64,000 nt of DNA from Oscillospiraceae bacterium (GTDB taxonomy: Bacteria; Bacillota; Clostridia; Oscillospirales; Acutalibacteraceae): positions 1 to 64,000 of the forward strand of contig CADBQU010000004.1 of the NCBI GenBank assembly GCA_902796905.1, in the 5' to 3' direction. This document shows, piece after piece, positions 49,064 to 57,191 of the stretch. The notes below the pieces were generated by a model. The model was given only the letters and a program-made list of their open reading frames with translations, was not told where the DNA came from and searched no databases. Positions within the stretch are counted from its first letter, which is position 1; the number at the start of each line of letters is the position of its first letter. Position numbers and translations under genes: made by a program.

Positions 49064-49834
49064 ATGAATGAATTTGCAAATAACATAAAACCGGATGAAT
49101 TTAAAAACTATATTTCTTTAGGATACTTTTGCGAAGTAGCAAAAGATTTAGAAAGGCTTGGATTAAGAAACCAATCTTCTCCATTCGATTGGGTTATATC
49201 TTATTTTCCAAAAGTAATTTATGCTATTGATACTTAATTTCTTAATTTTTTAACATACGAAAATTTATATCAGGAAAAAACAAGTAAGAATCGCTATTTT
49301 GACAATGAATACCGTATTTATTTCTATCACGACTTTAACGCTTATGATTCTCTTGATAAGCAAATAAACGATGTAAAGTCAAAATATGACAGACGTATAA
49401 AAAGATTTTTAAATACAATAAAAAATCCTACTTTATTTTTAAGATATATCTCTAACGAAAAAAATAATAAAAACGGAAGATCATCCGAATTGGAATGGAT
49501 AGAAGAAAACTATGAATATATATTATCAACATTAAAAAAATACAACCCAAATAATAATATAATATTTCTCGGAGACGAACAAACCGTTTCAAAAAAAATA
49601 AAAATATATCATGTACCTATAGATGACGGAGACAAGGTCTCTCGTCAACCAATATTTAATAATAAAGAGCTTTATCCCATTCTTGCAAAAATTGATTTTC
49701 CCGGCAAAGAAAACAATTTAAAAAGATACCGAAAAAAAGAATGCAAAAAGTTTTTTAAAAAAGCAATAAACAAAATTCGTAAAAAATTTAATAAAATTTT
49801 TCGTAAAGAATATTGCCATACAAAAACATACTAA
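49064..49834 (+). pseudogene. DUF1796-type putative cysteine peptidase with in-frame stop
   Basis: One continuous 257-codon frame interrupted only by TAA at 49235-49237 (codon 58). The first part reads YISLGYFCEVAKDLERLG and SSPFDWVISYFPKVIYAIDT, then the stop. The same frame continues with FLNFLTYENLYQEKTS, RIYFYHDFNAYD and FLGDEQTVSKKIKIYHVPID. Cys23 and the His in FYHDF are where the DUF1796 papain-like family has its conserved residues. A good AGGAT site precedes the ATG at 49064. It is either a recently broken gene or a sequencing error. A restart at 49490 would give only the C-terminal 114 residues. Confidence 0.8.
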
Positions 49835-49871
49835 ATCATTAATTTTAAAAATAATATTAAATATAAAAAAT

Positions 49872-49926
49872 AAAAACAGTACTTATTGTTACGGTAATTT
49901 TACAGTAACCATAAAGTGCTGTTTTT
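49872..49926. terminator. Terminator between the DUF1796 gene and spoVM
   Basis: AAAAACAGTACTT pairs with AAGTGCTGTTTTT (one mismatch-type G-T pair), plus an inner GTTAC/GTAAC stem. T-rich on both sides, so usable by both converging genes. Confidence 0.75.
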
Positions 49927-49959
49927 ATTTTATGTTATATTTTATTTTATTTTTGTTTA

Positions 49960-50043
49960 TTAATTCTTATTTTTTTTAATTCCGAAAATTAATTTTAACA
50001 GCCCTCTTAAACATTTTGGGCTTTTTACCACTACAACTTGCAT
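49960..50043 (-). CDS. spoVM: SpoVM, spore-coat anchoring peptide
   Basis: A 27-residue amphipathic peptide that marks the curved forespore membrane and anchors SpoIVA for coat assembly. The translation begins MQVVVVKSPKCLRGLLKLIF and ends with a short Lys/Asn-rich tail. The Lys-Ser-Pro-Lys entry followed by an amphipathic helix matches clostridial SpoVM, and the B. subtilis protein is 26 residues. GGAGG lies eight bases before the ATG. The position just after thiN is the same as in B. subtilis, where spoVM follows rsgA-rpe-thiN, which confirms the call. A Cys replaces the usual Phe at residue 11. It is easily missed because of its size. Confidence 0.9.
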   Translation of the reverse strand: MQVVVVKSPKCLRGLLKLIFGIKKNKN

Positions 50044-50057
50044 AATATGCGCCTCCG

Positions 50058-50204
50058 TTAGCATTTATAATATTTAAATCCCAAATAAATAAGCGATATT
50101 GCAAGAACAACGCATAAAAATTTTATAGGAAAATAAAAAGCAACCATAAGACCTATACCGAAAAAACAAACGCATATAGGTCCCAAACCACTTCTTTTGC
50201 GCAT
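50058..50204 (-). CDS. 48-residue two-helix membrane peptide
   Basis: A small protein starting MRKRSGLGPICVCFFGIGLM, with a hydrophobic segment of about 18 residues, a short turn after FYFPIKF and a second hydrophobic segment, ending in YYKC. It resembles short clostridial peptides with Arg-rich starts and a GPIC/CxxGxGLL pattern, though I cannot name the family. GGTGG-type ribosome binding precedes the ATG at 50204. It stops 15 bases before spoVM, so the two probably share a transcript; an involvement in sporulation is inference. An alternative longer frame on the same strand lacks a ribosome-binding site. Confidence 0.7.
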   Translation of the reverse strand: MRKRSGLGPICVCFFGIGLMVAFYFPIKFLCVVLAISLIYLGFKYYKC

Positions 50205-50229
50205 TCTCAATCCACCGCCCTTCGTTTTT

Positions 50230-50259
50230 ATTATATACATCGGGCAAGGTTTTTGTGAA
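50230..50259 (-). promoter_or_regulatory. Possible promoter for the 48-residue gene and spoVM
   Basis: Minus strand TTCACA, 18-base spacer, TATAAT, 25 bases before the small gene and just after the thiN terminator. The -35 box is weak. A sigma-E or other sporulation promoter could overlap but I cannot show one. Confidence 0.4.
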
Positions 50260-50292
50260 AACCAATACAGCAATATTAATGTTAACAGCAAT

Positions 50293-50328
50293 AAAAAGAA
50301 AAAGAACCAATAAAAATCAATTGGTTCT
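50293..50328 (-). terminator. Terminator at the thiN stop codon
   Basis: Minus strand AGAACCAAT pairs with ATTGGTTCT (nine bases), followed by TTTTCTTTTT. The 5' arm contains the last sense codons and the TGA lies at the arm-loop boundary, so termination overlaps the end of translation. Confidence 0.8.
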
Positions 50329-50934
50329 CATTAATAAAACTTTTCCGTTTAAAACATTAATTTCGGCTTTATCCAAAGCAATTTCATTACTTACTCCAAT
50401 AGGAAAATCGGTTGGAATAGTATATTCGTTTAAATTATATTTTGCACCCTTTATAGAAACTTTTGCGTTGCCTGCAAAAGAAAGCAAAGAAAAATATTTA
50501 TATCTGCTGTCTTTTTTTATTGTAATTTTTTCGCTGCATAATATTTCAACCGTAAAATCTTTGCCAAACGCTTTTCCGTAAGCATTATTATTTTTTATAA
50601 ATTCCAATGCCGAATATGTGCAAAAAGAATGGTCGGGTCTTGAACCGAAAGAGCAGTAAATTTCTATATTTTTAAAATTTTTTTTTAATGCGTACTTTAC
50701 GGCATAAATTAAATCGGTATCATCTTTTTCGGTAGGCAAAGTAATTTTTTTTACATTTTCACAAATTTCGCCTTTGTAAGAATCAAAATCTCCCAAAACC
50801 AAATCAGGTTTTATTTTATTATTAATTGCATTTAAATACCCTCTGTCGGCGCAAATAACAAATTTGTTTTTAAAATTACCGTTATCGCTTATTTTAAAAA
50901 AGTCCCCGCCGGCAAAAATAGCGCAGCAATTCAT
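50317..50934 (-). CDS. thiN: Thiamine diphosphokinase
   Basis: Makes thiamine diphosphate from thiamine and ATP. Length about 205 residues, matching B. subtilis ThiN (214). Family motifs: CAIFAGGDF at the start, ICADRGYLNAINN, DLVLGDFDSYK, LPTEKDDTDL and SFGSRPDHSFCTYSAL. The ATG at 50934 forms an ATGA overlap with the rsgA stop and has AAGGA nine bases upstream, so it is preferred to the ATG three codons earlier. Last gene of the long housekeeping operon; rpe, which sits before thiN in Bacillus, is absent. Confidence 0.92.
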   Translation of the reverse strand: MNCCAIFAGGDFFKISDNGNFKNKFVICADRGYLNAINNKIKPDLVLGDFDSYKGEICENVKKITLPTEKDDTDLIYAVKYALKKNFKNIEIYCSFGSRPDHSFCTYSALEFIKNNNAYGKAFGKDFTVEILCSEKITIKKDSRYKYFSLLSFAGNAKVSIKGAKYNLNEYTIPTDFPIGVSNEIALDKAEINVLNGKVLLMRTN

Positions 50935-51800
50935 CTTTCCCATTCCTTAATATTTTTTAGTTCATTATAAAAATCAACATAACTGCTATGTCTTGAAGAA
51001 GAAATTTTACCGTTTTTAACGGCTTCTATTACAGCACAGCCTTTTTCGGTTGTATGGCTGCAAGAAGTAAATTTGCACTTTCCCAAAAACGGATTAAATT
51101 CGTTAAAATGTTTTGCTGAATCTTCTTTTTTGCAGTTTAAAACCTTTTCGGTCTCTATAGAAGAAAAACCGGGAGTATCAACAATATATCCGTTATTATA
51201 ACTGTAAAGAGAAGTTTCCCTTGTAGTATGCTTTCCCCTTCCGAGTTTTTTACTTACTTCACCGGTTTCTATTTTTAAATTTAATATTTTATTAAGCAGA
51301 CTGGATTTTCCTACGCCGCTGTTACCCGTAAAAGCCGAAATTTTACCGCTTATGTTTTCTTTTATTTCTTCTATTCCTATATTTTCTTTAGCCGAAGCCA
51401 CAATTACACCGATACCGCTGTTTTTGTAAATATTTACCCATTCCGAAAAATCTCCGGTATCGCATTTATTAAACACTATAATAGGTTTAATATTGTTTAT
51501 ATCGGCTATAACCGTTAAGCGGTCTATATATATTGCATTGGGAGTAGGATTGTTAAAAGAAGAAACAATAAATAAATTATCAATGTTGGCTACGGGCGGT
51601 CTTATTAAAAAATTCTTTCTTTTATTAAGCTCGCATATAACTTTTTCTTCGGCATTAAACTTTACGCTGTCGCCTGCCAAAAGCTTTATATTTTTATTTT
51701 TAAAATTTCCTCTTGCGCTGCATTCGTAAGTATTATTGCCGGACTTTACCGTATAAAGCCCGGCAAGAACTTTTAAAATTATTCCGTCGTTCAAAATCAT
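50931..51800 (-). CDS. rsgA: Ribosome small subunit biogenesis GTPase RsgA
   Basis: A late 30S assembly GTPase (YloQ in B. subtilis). The N-terminal OB fold (about residues 1-65) is followed by a circularly permuted G domain: NKCD (G4) comes before FTGNSGVGKSSLLN (G1), then DTPGFS (G3). A C-terminal zinc-binding region has Cys and His in NPFLGKCKFTSCSHTTEKGC. Length (289 residues) is normal. It sits between the Ser/Thr kinase and thiN exactly as in B. subtilis, consistent with its known phosphorylation by PrkC. Confidence 0.96.
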   Translation of the reverse strand: MILNDGIILKVLAGLYTVKSGNNTYECSARGNFKNKNIKLLAGDSVKFNAEEKVICELNKRKNFLIRPPVANIDNLFIVSSFNNPTPNAIYIDRLTVIADINNIKPIIVFNKCDTGDFSEWVNIYKNSGIGVIVASAKENIGIEEIKENISGKISAFTGNSGVGKSSLLNKILNLKIETGEVSKKLGRGKHTTRETSLYSYNNGYIVDTPGFSSIETEKVLNCKKEDSAKHFNEFNPFLGKCKFTSCSHTTEKGCAVIEAVKNGKISSSRHSSYVDFYNELKNIKEWER

Positions 51801-51830
51801 AAATTTATAAACCTAAAATATACCTTAATT

Positions 51831-53816
51831 TTAATTGTTGGAGCTTGTATTTGATTTAGTAGGATAGTTGGTATAGGTATGTGATTTTAAAATTTTTCCG
51901 GTTTTACAGTCTACCGTAAACGAGGCATAATTGTCGTAAGAAGACGAGCCTTTTCCGTTTACTTTAACCAAAATAGTCATTCTTTTTTCTTTAGTGGTAA
52001 AGTTGAAAGAATATGATGCTCCGCTGCGCCATAAATCCAACTCTTCCGAAGTTTGGCTCTTTGTGCTTCCTCCGTTGGTCCACGCAGAAAGATTTCCGTA
52101 TTGAGATACATAATCGTTGGGAAGCTCTACTTTTAATGTAAATTTATTGGTGGATTCTCCCGAACCTATAGAAAGCGTAACTGCCGTTCCTTTTCCCACC
52201 TGTTTTGTAGAACTTGAAGGCGACTGGCTTACTACAAAACCTTTCATATTGGCTTCGCTTTCAACAGTAGTTGTATTCGCAACCAGTCCTGCCCTTTCTA
52301 TAAGCTTAACGGCATCATCTTTACTTAAGCCCACAACATTAGGTAAATCTACATATACCGTAGGTGCGCCTGTACTTACATAAATCGTTATTTTTGTACC
52401 TACATAAACGTTGGAATCTTTTGCCGGAGAAGTTTCAATAACCGTATTTGCCGCAACATTTTCATCCGGTCTTTCAACTACTTCATATTCTAAATTTTCG
52501 CTTTTTAGCATTGAAGTAGCTTTAGATAAATCATAATTTGACAAATCCGGAACTTTTACGGTTTTTTGACCCATACTTACATAAGCTTTAATGGTTGTAC
52601 CTTTTTTAATTTCTTTACCCGCCGTAGGCGATTGATCGTAAATTATACCGTATTCGGTGTTGGCGCTGTAGCCTTGTATTACTTCTATTTTGTAATCTTT
52701 GCTTTCGGCTATTTTATCGTACTGCTGGCCTATTAAATTGGGGCAAGGAAAAGCCGAGCCGGAAGAACCGAATAAAAATTTCGCGGCAAAAATACCGAAA
52801 ATAATTAAGAAAATACCAAAAACCGCAGCTACGCCCGTAAGTATGGGAATTACCGGGGATTTATCGTCCTTTCTGCCTACGTCTTCTTCATCTTCATCTT
52901 CTTCGTCTTCCCTATTCGGATCTACAAAATCATCAATATATTTTGTGGGACTGTTATCTACAAAAACATTTTCTTCAAAAACCACATCCGGGTCTTTTTT
53001 AAATATTTCCAAATCCCTAAGCATTTCCGCTGCCGAAGCATATCTGGCGTTAGGGTCTTTTCTCATGGCGTGCATTGTAATTTGTTCTATTCCGCGCGGA
53101 ATAGAAGAATTTATGGTGCTGGGCAATTTTGCTTCTGTTTGAAGCTGCATTATAGCAACCGAAACCGCACTTTCTGCCTCGAACGGCAAAACACCCGTTA
53201 GCATTTCGTAAAGCATTACTCCCACGGAATAAATATCGGCTTTTTCGTTTGTAACATCTCCCTTTGCCTGTTCGGGGCTTATATAATGTACCGAGCCGAT
53301 AGCCTTATCCGTAATGGTTTTGTATTCGTTTCTGGCAAATCTTGCAATGCCGAAATCCGTTACTTTAATGGTGCCGTCTTTTAAAACCATTATATTTTGA
53401 GGTTTTATATCTCTATGTACTATACCTTTATCGTGCGCATGCTGTAAACCTCTTAAAATTTGAATGGTAAAGTTTACGGCTTCTCTCCAAGGTAAACTTC
53501 CCTTGCGGTCAATATAAGTTTTTAAAGTAATGCCGTCAATATATTCCATAACAATATATTGAAATACCTCACCGAAGCTAACGTCAAAAACCTTAACTAT
53601 ATTAGGATGAGATAATACGGCAATGGCTTTGCTTTCGTTTTTAAATCTACGCAAAAACTCTTCATTAGCCGAATATTCTTCTTTTAATATTTTTATGGCT
53701 ACTATTCTGTCTTCAACATTATCGTAGGCTTTATAAACTACCGCCATACCGCCAATGCCTATAATTTCTTGTATTTCGTAACGTCCGTCTAATCTTTTAC
53801 CAACAAATTTATCCAT
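51831..53816 (-). CDS. prkC: PASTA-domain Ser/Thr kinase PrkC
   Basis: A membrane Hanks-type kinase that senses peptidoglycan fragments. The kinase domain covers about residues 10-275: GIGGMAVVYKAYD, catalytic HRDIKPQNIM and DFGIARFA. A very acidic stretch (NREDEEDEDEEDVGRK) is followed by one membrane helix (about 325-347). Three outer PASTA repeats follow, starting near PCPNLIGQQ, VPDLSNYDL and LPNVVGLS. A further C-terminal domain of about 110 residues, Ser/Thr-rich at the end, is not a PASTA repeat. The ATG at 53816 has AAGGTGG seven bases upstream. In spore formers PrkC signals germination; its partner phosphatase gene is immediately upstream. Confidence 0.95.
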   Translation of the reverse strand: MDKFVGKRLDGRYEIQEIIGIGGMAVVYKAYDNVEDRIVAIKILKEEYSANEEFLRRFKNESKAIAVLSHPNIVKVFDVSFGEVFQYIVMEYIDGITLKTYIDRKGSLPWREAVNFTIQILRGLQHAHDKGIVHRDIKPQNIMVLKDGTIKVTDFGIARFARNEYKTITDKAIGSVHYISPEQAKGDVTNEKADIYSVGVMLYEMLTGVLPFEAESAVSVAIMQLQTEAKLPSTINSSIPRGIEQITMHAMRKDPNARYASAAEMLRDLEIFKKDPDVVFEENVFVDNSPTKYIDDFVDPNREDEEDEDEEDVGRKDDKSPVIPILTGVAAVFGIFLIIFGIFAAKFLFGSSGSAFPCPNLIGQQYDKIAESKDYKIEVIQGYSANTEYGIIYDQSPTAGKEIKKGTTIKAYVSMGQKTVKVPDLSNYDLSKATSMLKSENLEYEVVERPDENVAANTVIETSPAKDSNVYVGTKITIYVSTGAPTVYVDLPNVVGLSKDDAVKLIERAGLVANTTTVESEANMKGFVVSQSPSSSTKQVGKGTAVTLSIGSGESTNKFTLKVELPNDYVSQYGNLSAWTNGGSTKSQTSEELDLWRSGASYSFNFTTKEKRMTILVKVNGKGSSSYDNYASFTVDCKTGKILKSHTYTNYPTKSNTSSNN

Positions 53817-53854
53817 ATTGTCCACCTTAAATTAAAATTAAACTTAAATTGAAA

Positions 53855-54583
53855 TTAAATTATAATTGTAACAACCGTTATATTATCGCCGCCGCCGGCC
53901 GCATTTGCCAAACCGATCAGTTCCGATAATGAGTTTTCGTTTTTGTTTTTATTTAAAATTTCGGCAATTTTGCTTTCTTCAACAAAATTCGTTAAACCGT
54001 CGGAACAAAGCAAAATCACATCATTTTTTTGTAAGCAAAGCTCGTTTAAATCTATTAAAATATTTTTGTCAACGCCTAAAGCTCTTGTAATTATATTTTT
54101 ATTGGGATGACTTTTTGCCATTTCTTCGGTAATTTGTCCGCTGTCTACCATTGTTTGAACCACCGAATGGTCAACGGTTAATCTATACAAATTTTTGTTT
54201 CTTAATAAATAAGCGCGGCTGTCTCCGGCATGAGCCAAATATAAATAATTATCATAAACTACTGCGGCTATAACCGTAGTGCCCATACCGTTTAAAGCAG
54301 AATCGTTTTGAGCCTCTTTAAAAATTGCGTCGTTTGCGTTTGTAACAGCGCTTTCAAGCAAATATCTAATGCTTGAGTTTTTCATATTAACGCTAAACGA
54401 TTTTTTAAAAGAATCGGCAATAATTTCAACAGCTTTTTTTGAAGCTATTTCTCCGCCGTTTCTTCCTCCCATACCGTCGCAAACAACCGCAAAGCAAGAA
54501 TTTTCCGAAAACTCACCCGTAATAAAGCTGTCTTCGTTAAATTCACGTTTCAGTCCTTTATCTGTTTTAGAAAAAATTTGCAT
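53855..54583 (-). CDS. prpC: PP2C-family Ser/Thr phosphatase PrpC
   Basis: Removes phosphates placed by PrkC. A PPM/PP2C metal-dependent phosphatase of about 242 residues: KREFNEDSFITG, VCDGMGGRNGGEIAS, YLAHAGDSRAYLLR, LLCSDGLTNFV and GGDNITVVTII contain the metal-binding aspartates. The ATG at 54583 is chosen because GGGGTGAT lies eight bases upstream; an in-frame GTG at 54595 overlaps that site. Gene order rlmN-prpC-prkC-rsgA is conserved in Firmicutes. The 121 bases to rlmN are AT-rich without a clear terminator. Confidence 0.95.
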   Translation of the reverse strand: MQIFSKTDKGLKREFNEDSFITGEFSENSCFAVVCDGMGGRNGGEIASKKAVEIIADSFKKSFSVNMKNSSIRYLLESAVTNANDAIFKEAQNDSALNGMGTTVIAAVVYDNYLYLAHAGDSRAYLLRNKNLYRLTVDHSVVQTMVDSGQITEEMAKSHPNKNIITRALGVDKNILIDLNELCLQKNDVILLCSDGLTNFVEESKIAEILNKNKNENSLSELIGLANAAGGGDNITVVTIII

Positions 54584-54716
54584 AAGAGTTATCACCCCTT
54601 ATTTATTCCTTGTTTTGATTTTTCTTGTACTTTTTTGTTTTTATAAAAAATTTTTTTACTTCTTTTTATATTGTTTTTATTTTGAATTTTTATTAATTAT
54701 TTATTTAATCATTTAA

Positions 54717-55742
54717 TTATTTATTTCTGTTTCTTAGCTGACCGCAGGAGGCGCTTATATCCGCACCTAAAGTTCGGCGTACCGTGGCATTCATACCTAA
54801 ATCGGTTAAAGCTTTTTGAAAATTTAAAACTTTTTGCCTGTTTGGCGTTTTATAAGAATTTTCTTTTACGGGATTAGCCGGAATTAAATTAATGTGGCAC
54901 ATAAGTCCGTGCAATAACCTGCTTAGTTCTTTTGCGTTTTCTTTGCTGTCATTTACTCCGTCTATTATAGCATATTCAAACGATATTCGTCTATTGGTTT
55001 TATTAAAATATTTTTTGCATGCGTCTATAAGCTCTTCTACCGGGTATTTATGGTTTATTTTCATAGTTCTGTTTCTTATTTCGTTATTGGGTGCATGCAA
55101 ACTAACCGAAAGCGTTATAGGAAAATTATATTCTGCCAACTCAAGTATTTTAGGCACTAATCCGCAGGTACTTACCGAAATATGTCTTAAGCCTATATTC
55201 AATCCGTTTTCATCCGATACCAGCTTTAAAAATTTTACGGTATTTTCAAAATTATCCAACGGTTCTCCCATACCCATTAAAACTATATTGGATATTCTTA
55301 TATTCAAATCTTTTTGCGCCGTAGTTATTTCCGAAAGCATTTCGGAAGCCGTTAAATTTCTTGTAAGTCCAAACAAGCCGGACGCACAAAAACTGCAGCC
55401 CATTCTGCAACCTACCTGTGTAGAAATACATATAGAATAACCGTGAAGATATTTCATAACTACACATTCTATTAAATCGTTATCGTTTAACGAATATAAA
55501 TATTTTACAGTACCGTCTATTTTTGATACAAATTTTTTATTTATTTTAACATTTAAAATAACAAACTTTTCTTTTAATTTTTGTATTAAGCTTTTTGATA
55601 TATCCGTCATTTCATCAAAGGATTCAACGCCTTTATGAAGCCATTTAAAAATTTGTTTGGCTTTAAATTTAGGTTCTCCCATTTTTGTAATATATTCTAA
55701 AAGCTCGTTTTGGCTTAAAGATTTAATATCTATAAGTTCCAT
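54717..55742 (-). CDS. rlmN: Dual-specificity RNA methyltransferase RlmN
   Basis: A radical-SAM enzyme that methylates C2 of adenosine in 23S rRNA and in some tRNAs. Residues CRMGCSFCASG (about 112-122) hold the CxxxCxxC cluster; MGMGEPLDNFENT follows. The C-terminal mechanistic Cys is in SASCGQLRNR, and the second radical-relay Cys belongs to the IECVVMKY region. Length (341 residues) is normal. It is close to rsmB (15 bases). Confidence 0.96.
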   Translation of the reverse strand: MELIDIKSLSQNELLEYITKMGEPKFKAKQIFKWLHKGVESFDEMTDISKSLIQKLKEKFVILNVKINKKFVSKIDGTVKYLYSLNDNDLIECVVMKYLHGYSICISTQVGCRMGCSFCASGLFGLTRNLTASEMLSEITTAQKDLNIRISNIVLMGMGEPLDNFENTVKFLKLVSDENGLNIGLRHISVSTCGLVPKILELAEYNFPITLSVSLHAPNNEIRNRTMKINHKYPVEELIDACKKYFNKTNRRISFEYAIIDGVNDSKENAKELSRLLHGLMCHINLIPANPVKENSYKTPNRQKVLNFQKALTDLGMNATVRRTLGADISASCGQLRNRNK

Positions 55743-55757
55743 ATCTTTCCTTTTAAA

Positions 55758-57002
55758 TTACTTTTTATAAATCAATGCGGCAAAAAAACCGTCTCCGCCG
55801 TTTATTTTATTATAAAAAACTTTTTGTTCTTTTAAATAAAAATTTTTATTTTCGCTTAAAAATTCTTCTATTACTTCATTGTTTTCTTTTTTGTTTAATG
55901 TGCAGGTGGAATATAAAATTCTTCCGCCTTCTTTAACGTATTCGGAGCTTACTTTTAAAATATTCCTTTGTATTTTATAAAGCCCTTCAATTTCGTTTAA
56001 AGTTTTATATTTTATTTCCGGCTTTCTTCTTACCGTACCTAATCCCGAACACGGAACATCACACAAAACCAAATCAAATTTACCTAAATCTTTATTGTAT
56101 ATTTCTCCGTTATTAACTAAAGTTTTTATATTTAAACCTAATTTTTCCGCGGTTTTTTTAATAAGTTCGGTTCTTTTAACATATATGTCGGCACTTAAAA
56201 TTTCGGCTTTGTTTTTGCAAATTAAAGAGGTTAAAAACGATTTCCCGCCGGGTGCCGCACAAACGTCAAAAATGCGCTCGTTTTTTTTAGGATTTGCCAA
56301 ATGTACGCACATTGCAGCCGAAATATCCTGTACAAAATAATAACCGTTTAAAAACAGCTTTTCTTTAGAATTAAAGCTTTTTAATTCCAAAACATTTTCA
56401 ACATCGGTATCCAAAAAAATATCGCTTGTTTTTAACAACTCTTCCTTTGTTGTTTTTAAAGTATTTACACTTACAAAAACAGGCGCTTTATTAAAAGAGT
56501 TAATAAAAAAATGTTCCGCTTCTTCTTTGCCTATATAATCTTTAACCGTATTAAAAATATCTTCATTGCAAGAAAATTTAATGCTTTCGGGTTTGTTGTT
56601 TAAATATTTCAAATCGTAAAGAACGGCTTTTTTTACAACGGCGTTTACCATTCCGCTTAAATATTTATATTTACTTTTTTTAACTAAGTTTACCGCTTCG
56701 TTTACAACGGCAAAATGCGGAGTATTTAAATATAAGCCTTCAAATACCGCCATTCTTAAAACATTTAAAACCAAAACCGGAAGTTTTTTTAACGGTTTGT
56801 TTAAAAATTTTTCTATAATATAATCTAAAGTTATTTTTCTTTCAATAACACCGTAAAACAAAGTGGTTATAAAACTAACGGAATTGCTGTTTTTGCCGTT
56901 TTGAGTATTTATGTTATTTAAAACATTATTTAAAATAATTGTTGAATAACCGTTTTGTTCCTGTTTTATAAGCGCATTTAAAACAGCCTCTCGCTCGTTC
57001 AT
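55758..57002 (-). CDS. rsmB: 16S rRNA (cytosine-967-C5)-methyltransferase
   Basis: Methylates C967 of 16S rRNA. The N-terminal NusB-like RNA-binding domain (about residues 1-130) is followed by the SAM-binding NOL1/NOP2/Sun domain: FDVCAAPGGKSFLTSL, LVNNGEIYNKDLGKFD, the catalytic Cys in DVPCSGLGTVRRKPEI and YSTCTLNKKENNEVIEEF. Length (414 residues) is slightly short but within the family. Preceded by AAGGAG. Unusually, 189 non-coding bases separate it from fmt, where other members of this operon are tightly packed. Confidence 0.94.
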   Translation of the reverse strand: MNEREAVLNALIKQEQNGYSTIILNNVLNNINTQNGKNSNSVSFITTLFYGVIERKITLDYIIEKFLNKPLKKLPVLVLNVLRMAVFEGLYLNTPHFAVVNEAVNLVKKSKYKYLSGMVNAVVKKAVLYDLKYLNNKPESIKFSCNEDIFNTVKDYIGKEEAEHFFINSFNKAPVFVSVNTLKTTKEELLKTSDIFLDTDVENVLELKSFNSKEKLFLNGYYFVQDISAAMCVHLANPKKNERIFDVCAAPGGKSFLTSLICKNKAEILSADIYVKRTELIKKTAEKLGLNIKTLVNNGEIYNKDLGKFDLVLCDVPCSGLGTVRRKPEIKYKTLNEIEGLYKIQRNILKVSSEYVKEGGRILYSTCTLNKKENNEVIEEFLSENKNFYLKEQKVFYNKINGGDGFFAALIYKK

Positions 57003-57071
57003 TATAACTCCTTATATTATTTTCTTTTTGCCGTATATTCTGTATATTTTACGGTTTTATTTAATATCATA

Positions 57072-57151
57072 GTGTGCACAACTCAAACCTGCCGCGTTTT
57101 GACCGCCGCATTTCAAATTGCAATTTTGCGTTTATTTTTGCAAGGCGTAAC
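57072..57151. repeat. GC-richer non-coding element between fmt and rsmB
   Basis: An 80-base patch that is clearly richer in G and C than the surrounding AT-rich spacer. It holds a perfect palindrome AAATTGCAATTT (57115-57126) and a GCCGCG/CCGCCGC stretch. On the minus strand a short open stretch ends in RSKRGRFELCTL without start or ribosome-binding site. It is not part of either neighbour. A dispersed repeat or an operon-internal RNA element is possible; I see no second copy here. Confidence 0.5.
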
Positions 57152-57191
57152 TAAAAAAATAAAAAGATTATACTATAAAAAATTTATTCTA

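Noticed and set aside
49490-49834. Independent 114-residue gene
   Set aside because: It is the same frame as the DUF1796 gene and has no start signal of its own.
50074-50310. 78-codon frame overlapping the 48-residue gene
   Set aside because: It is out of frame with the better-supported peptide, has no ribosome-binding site and begins inside the thiN terminator.
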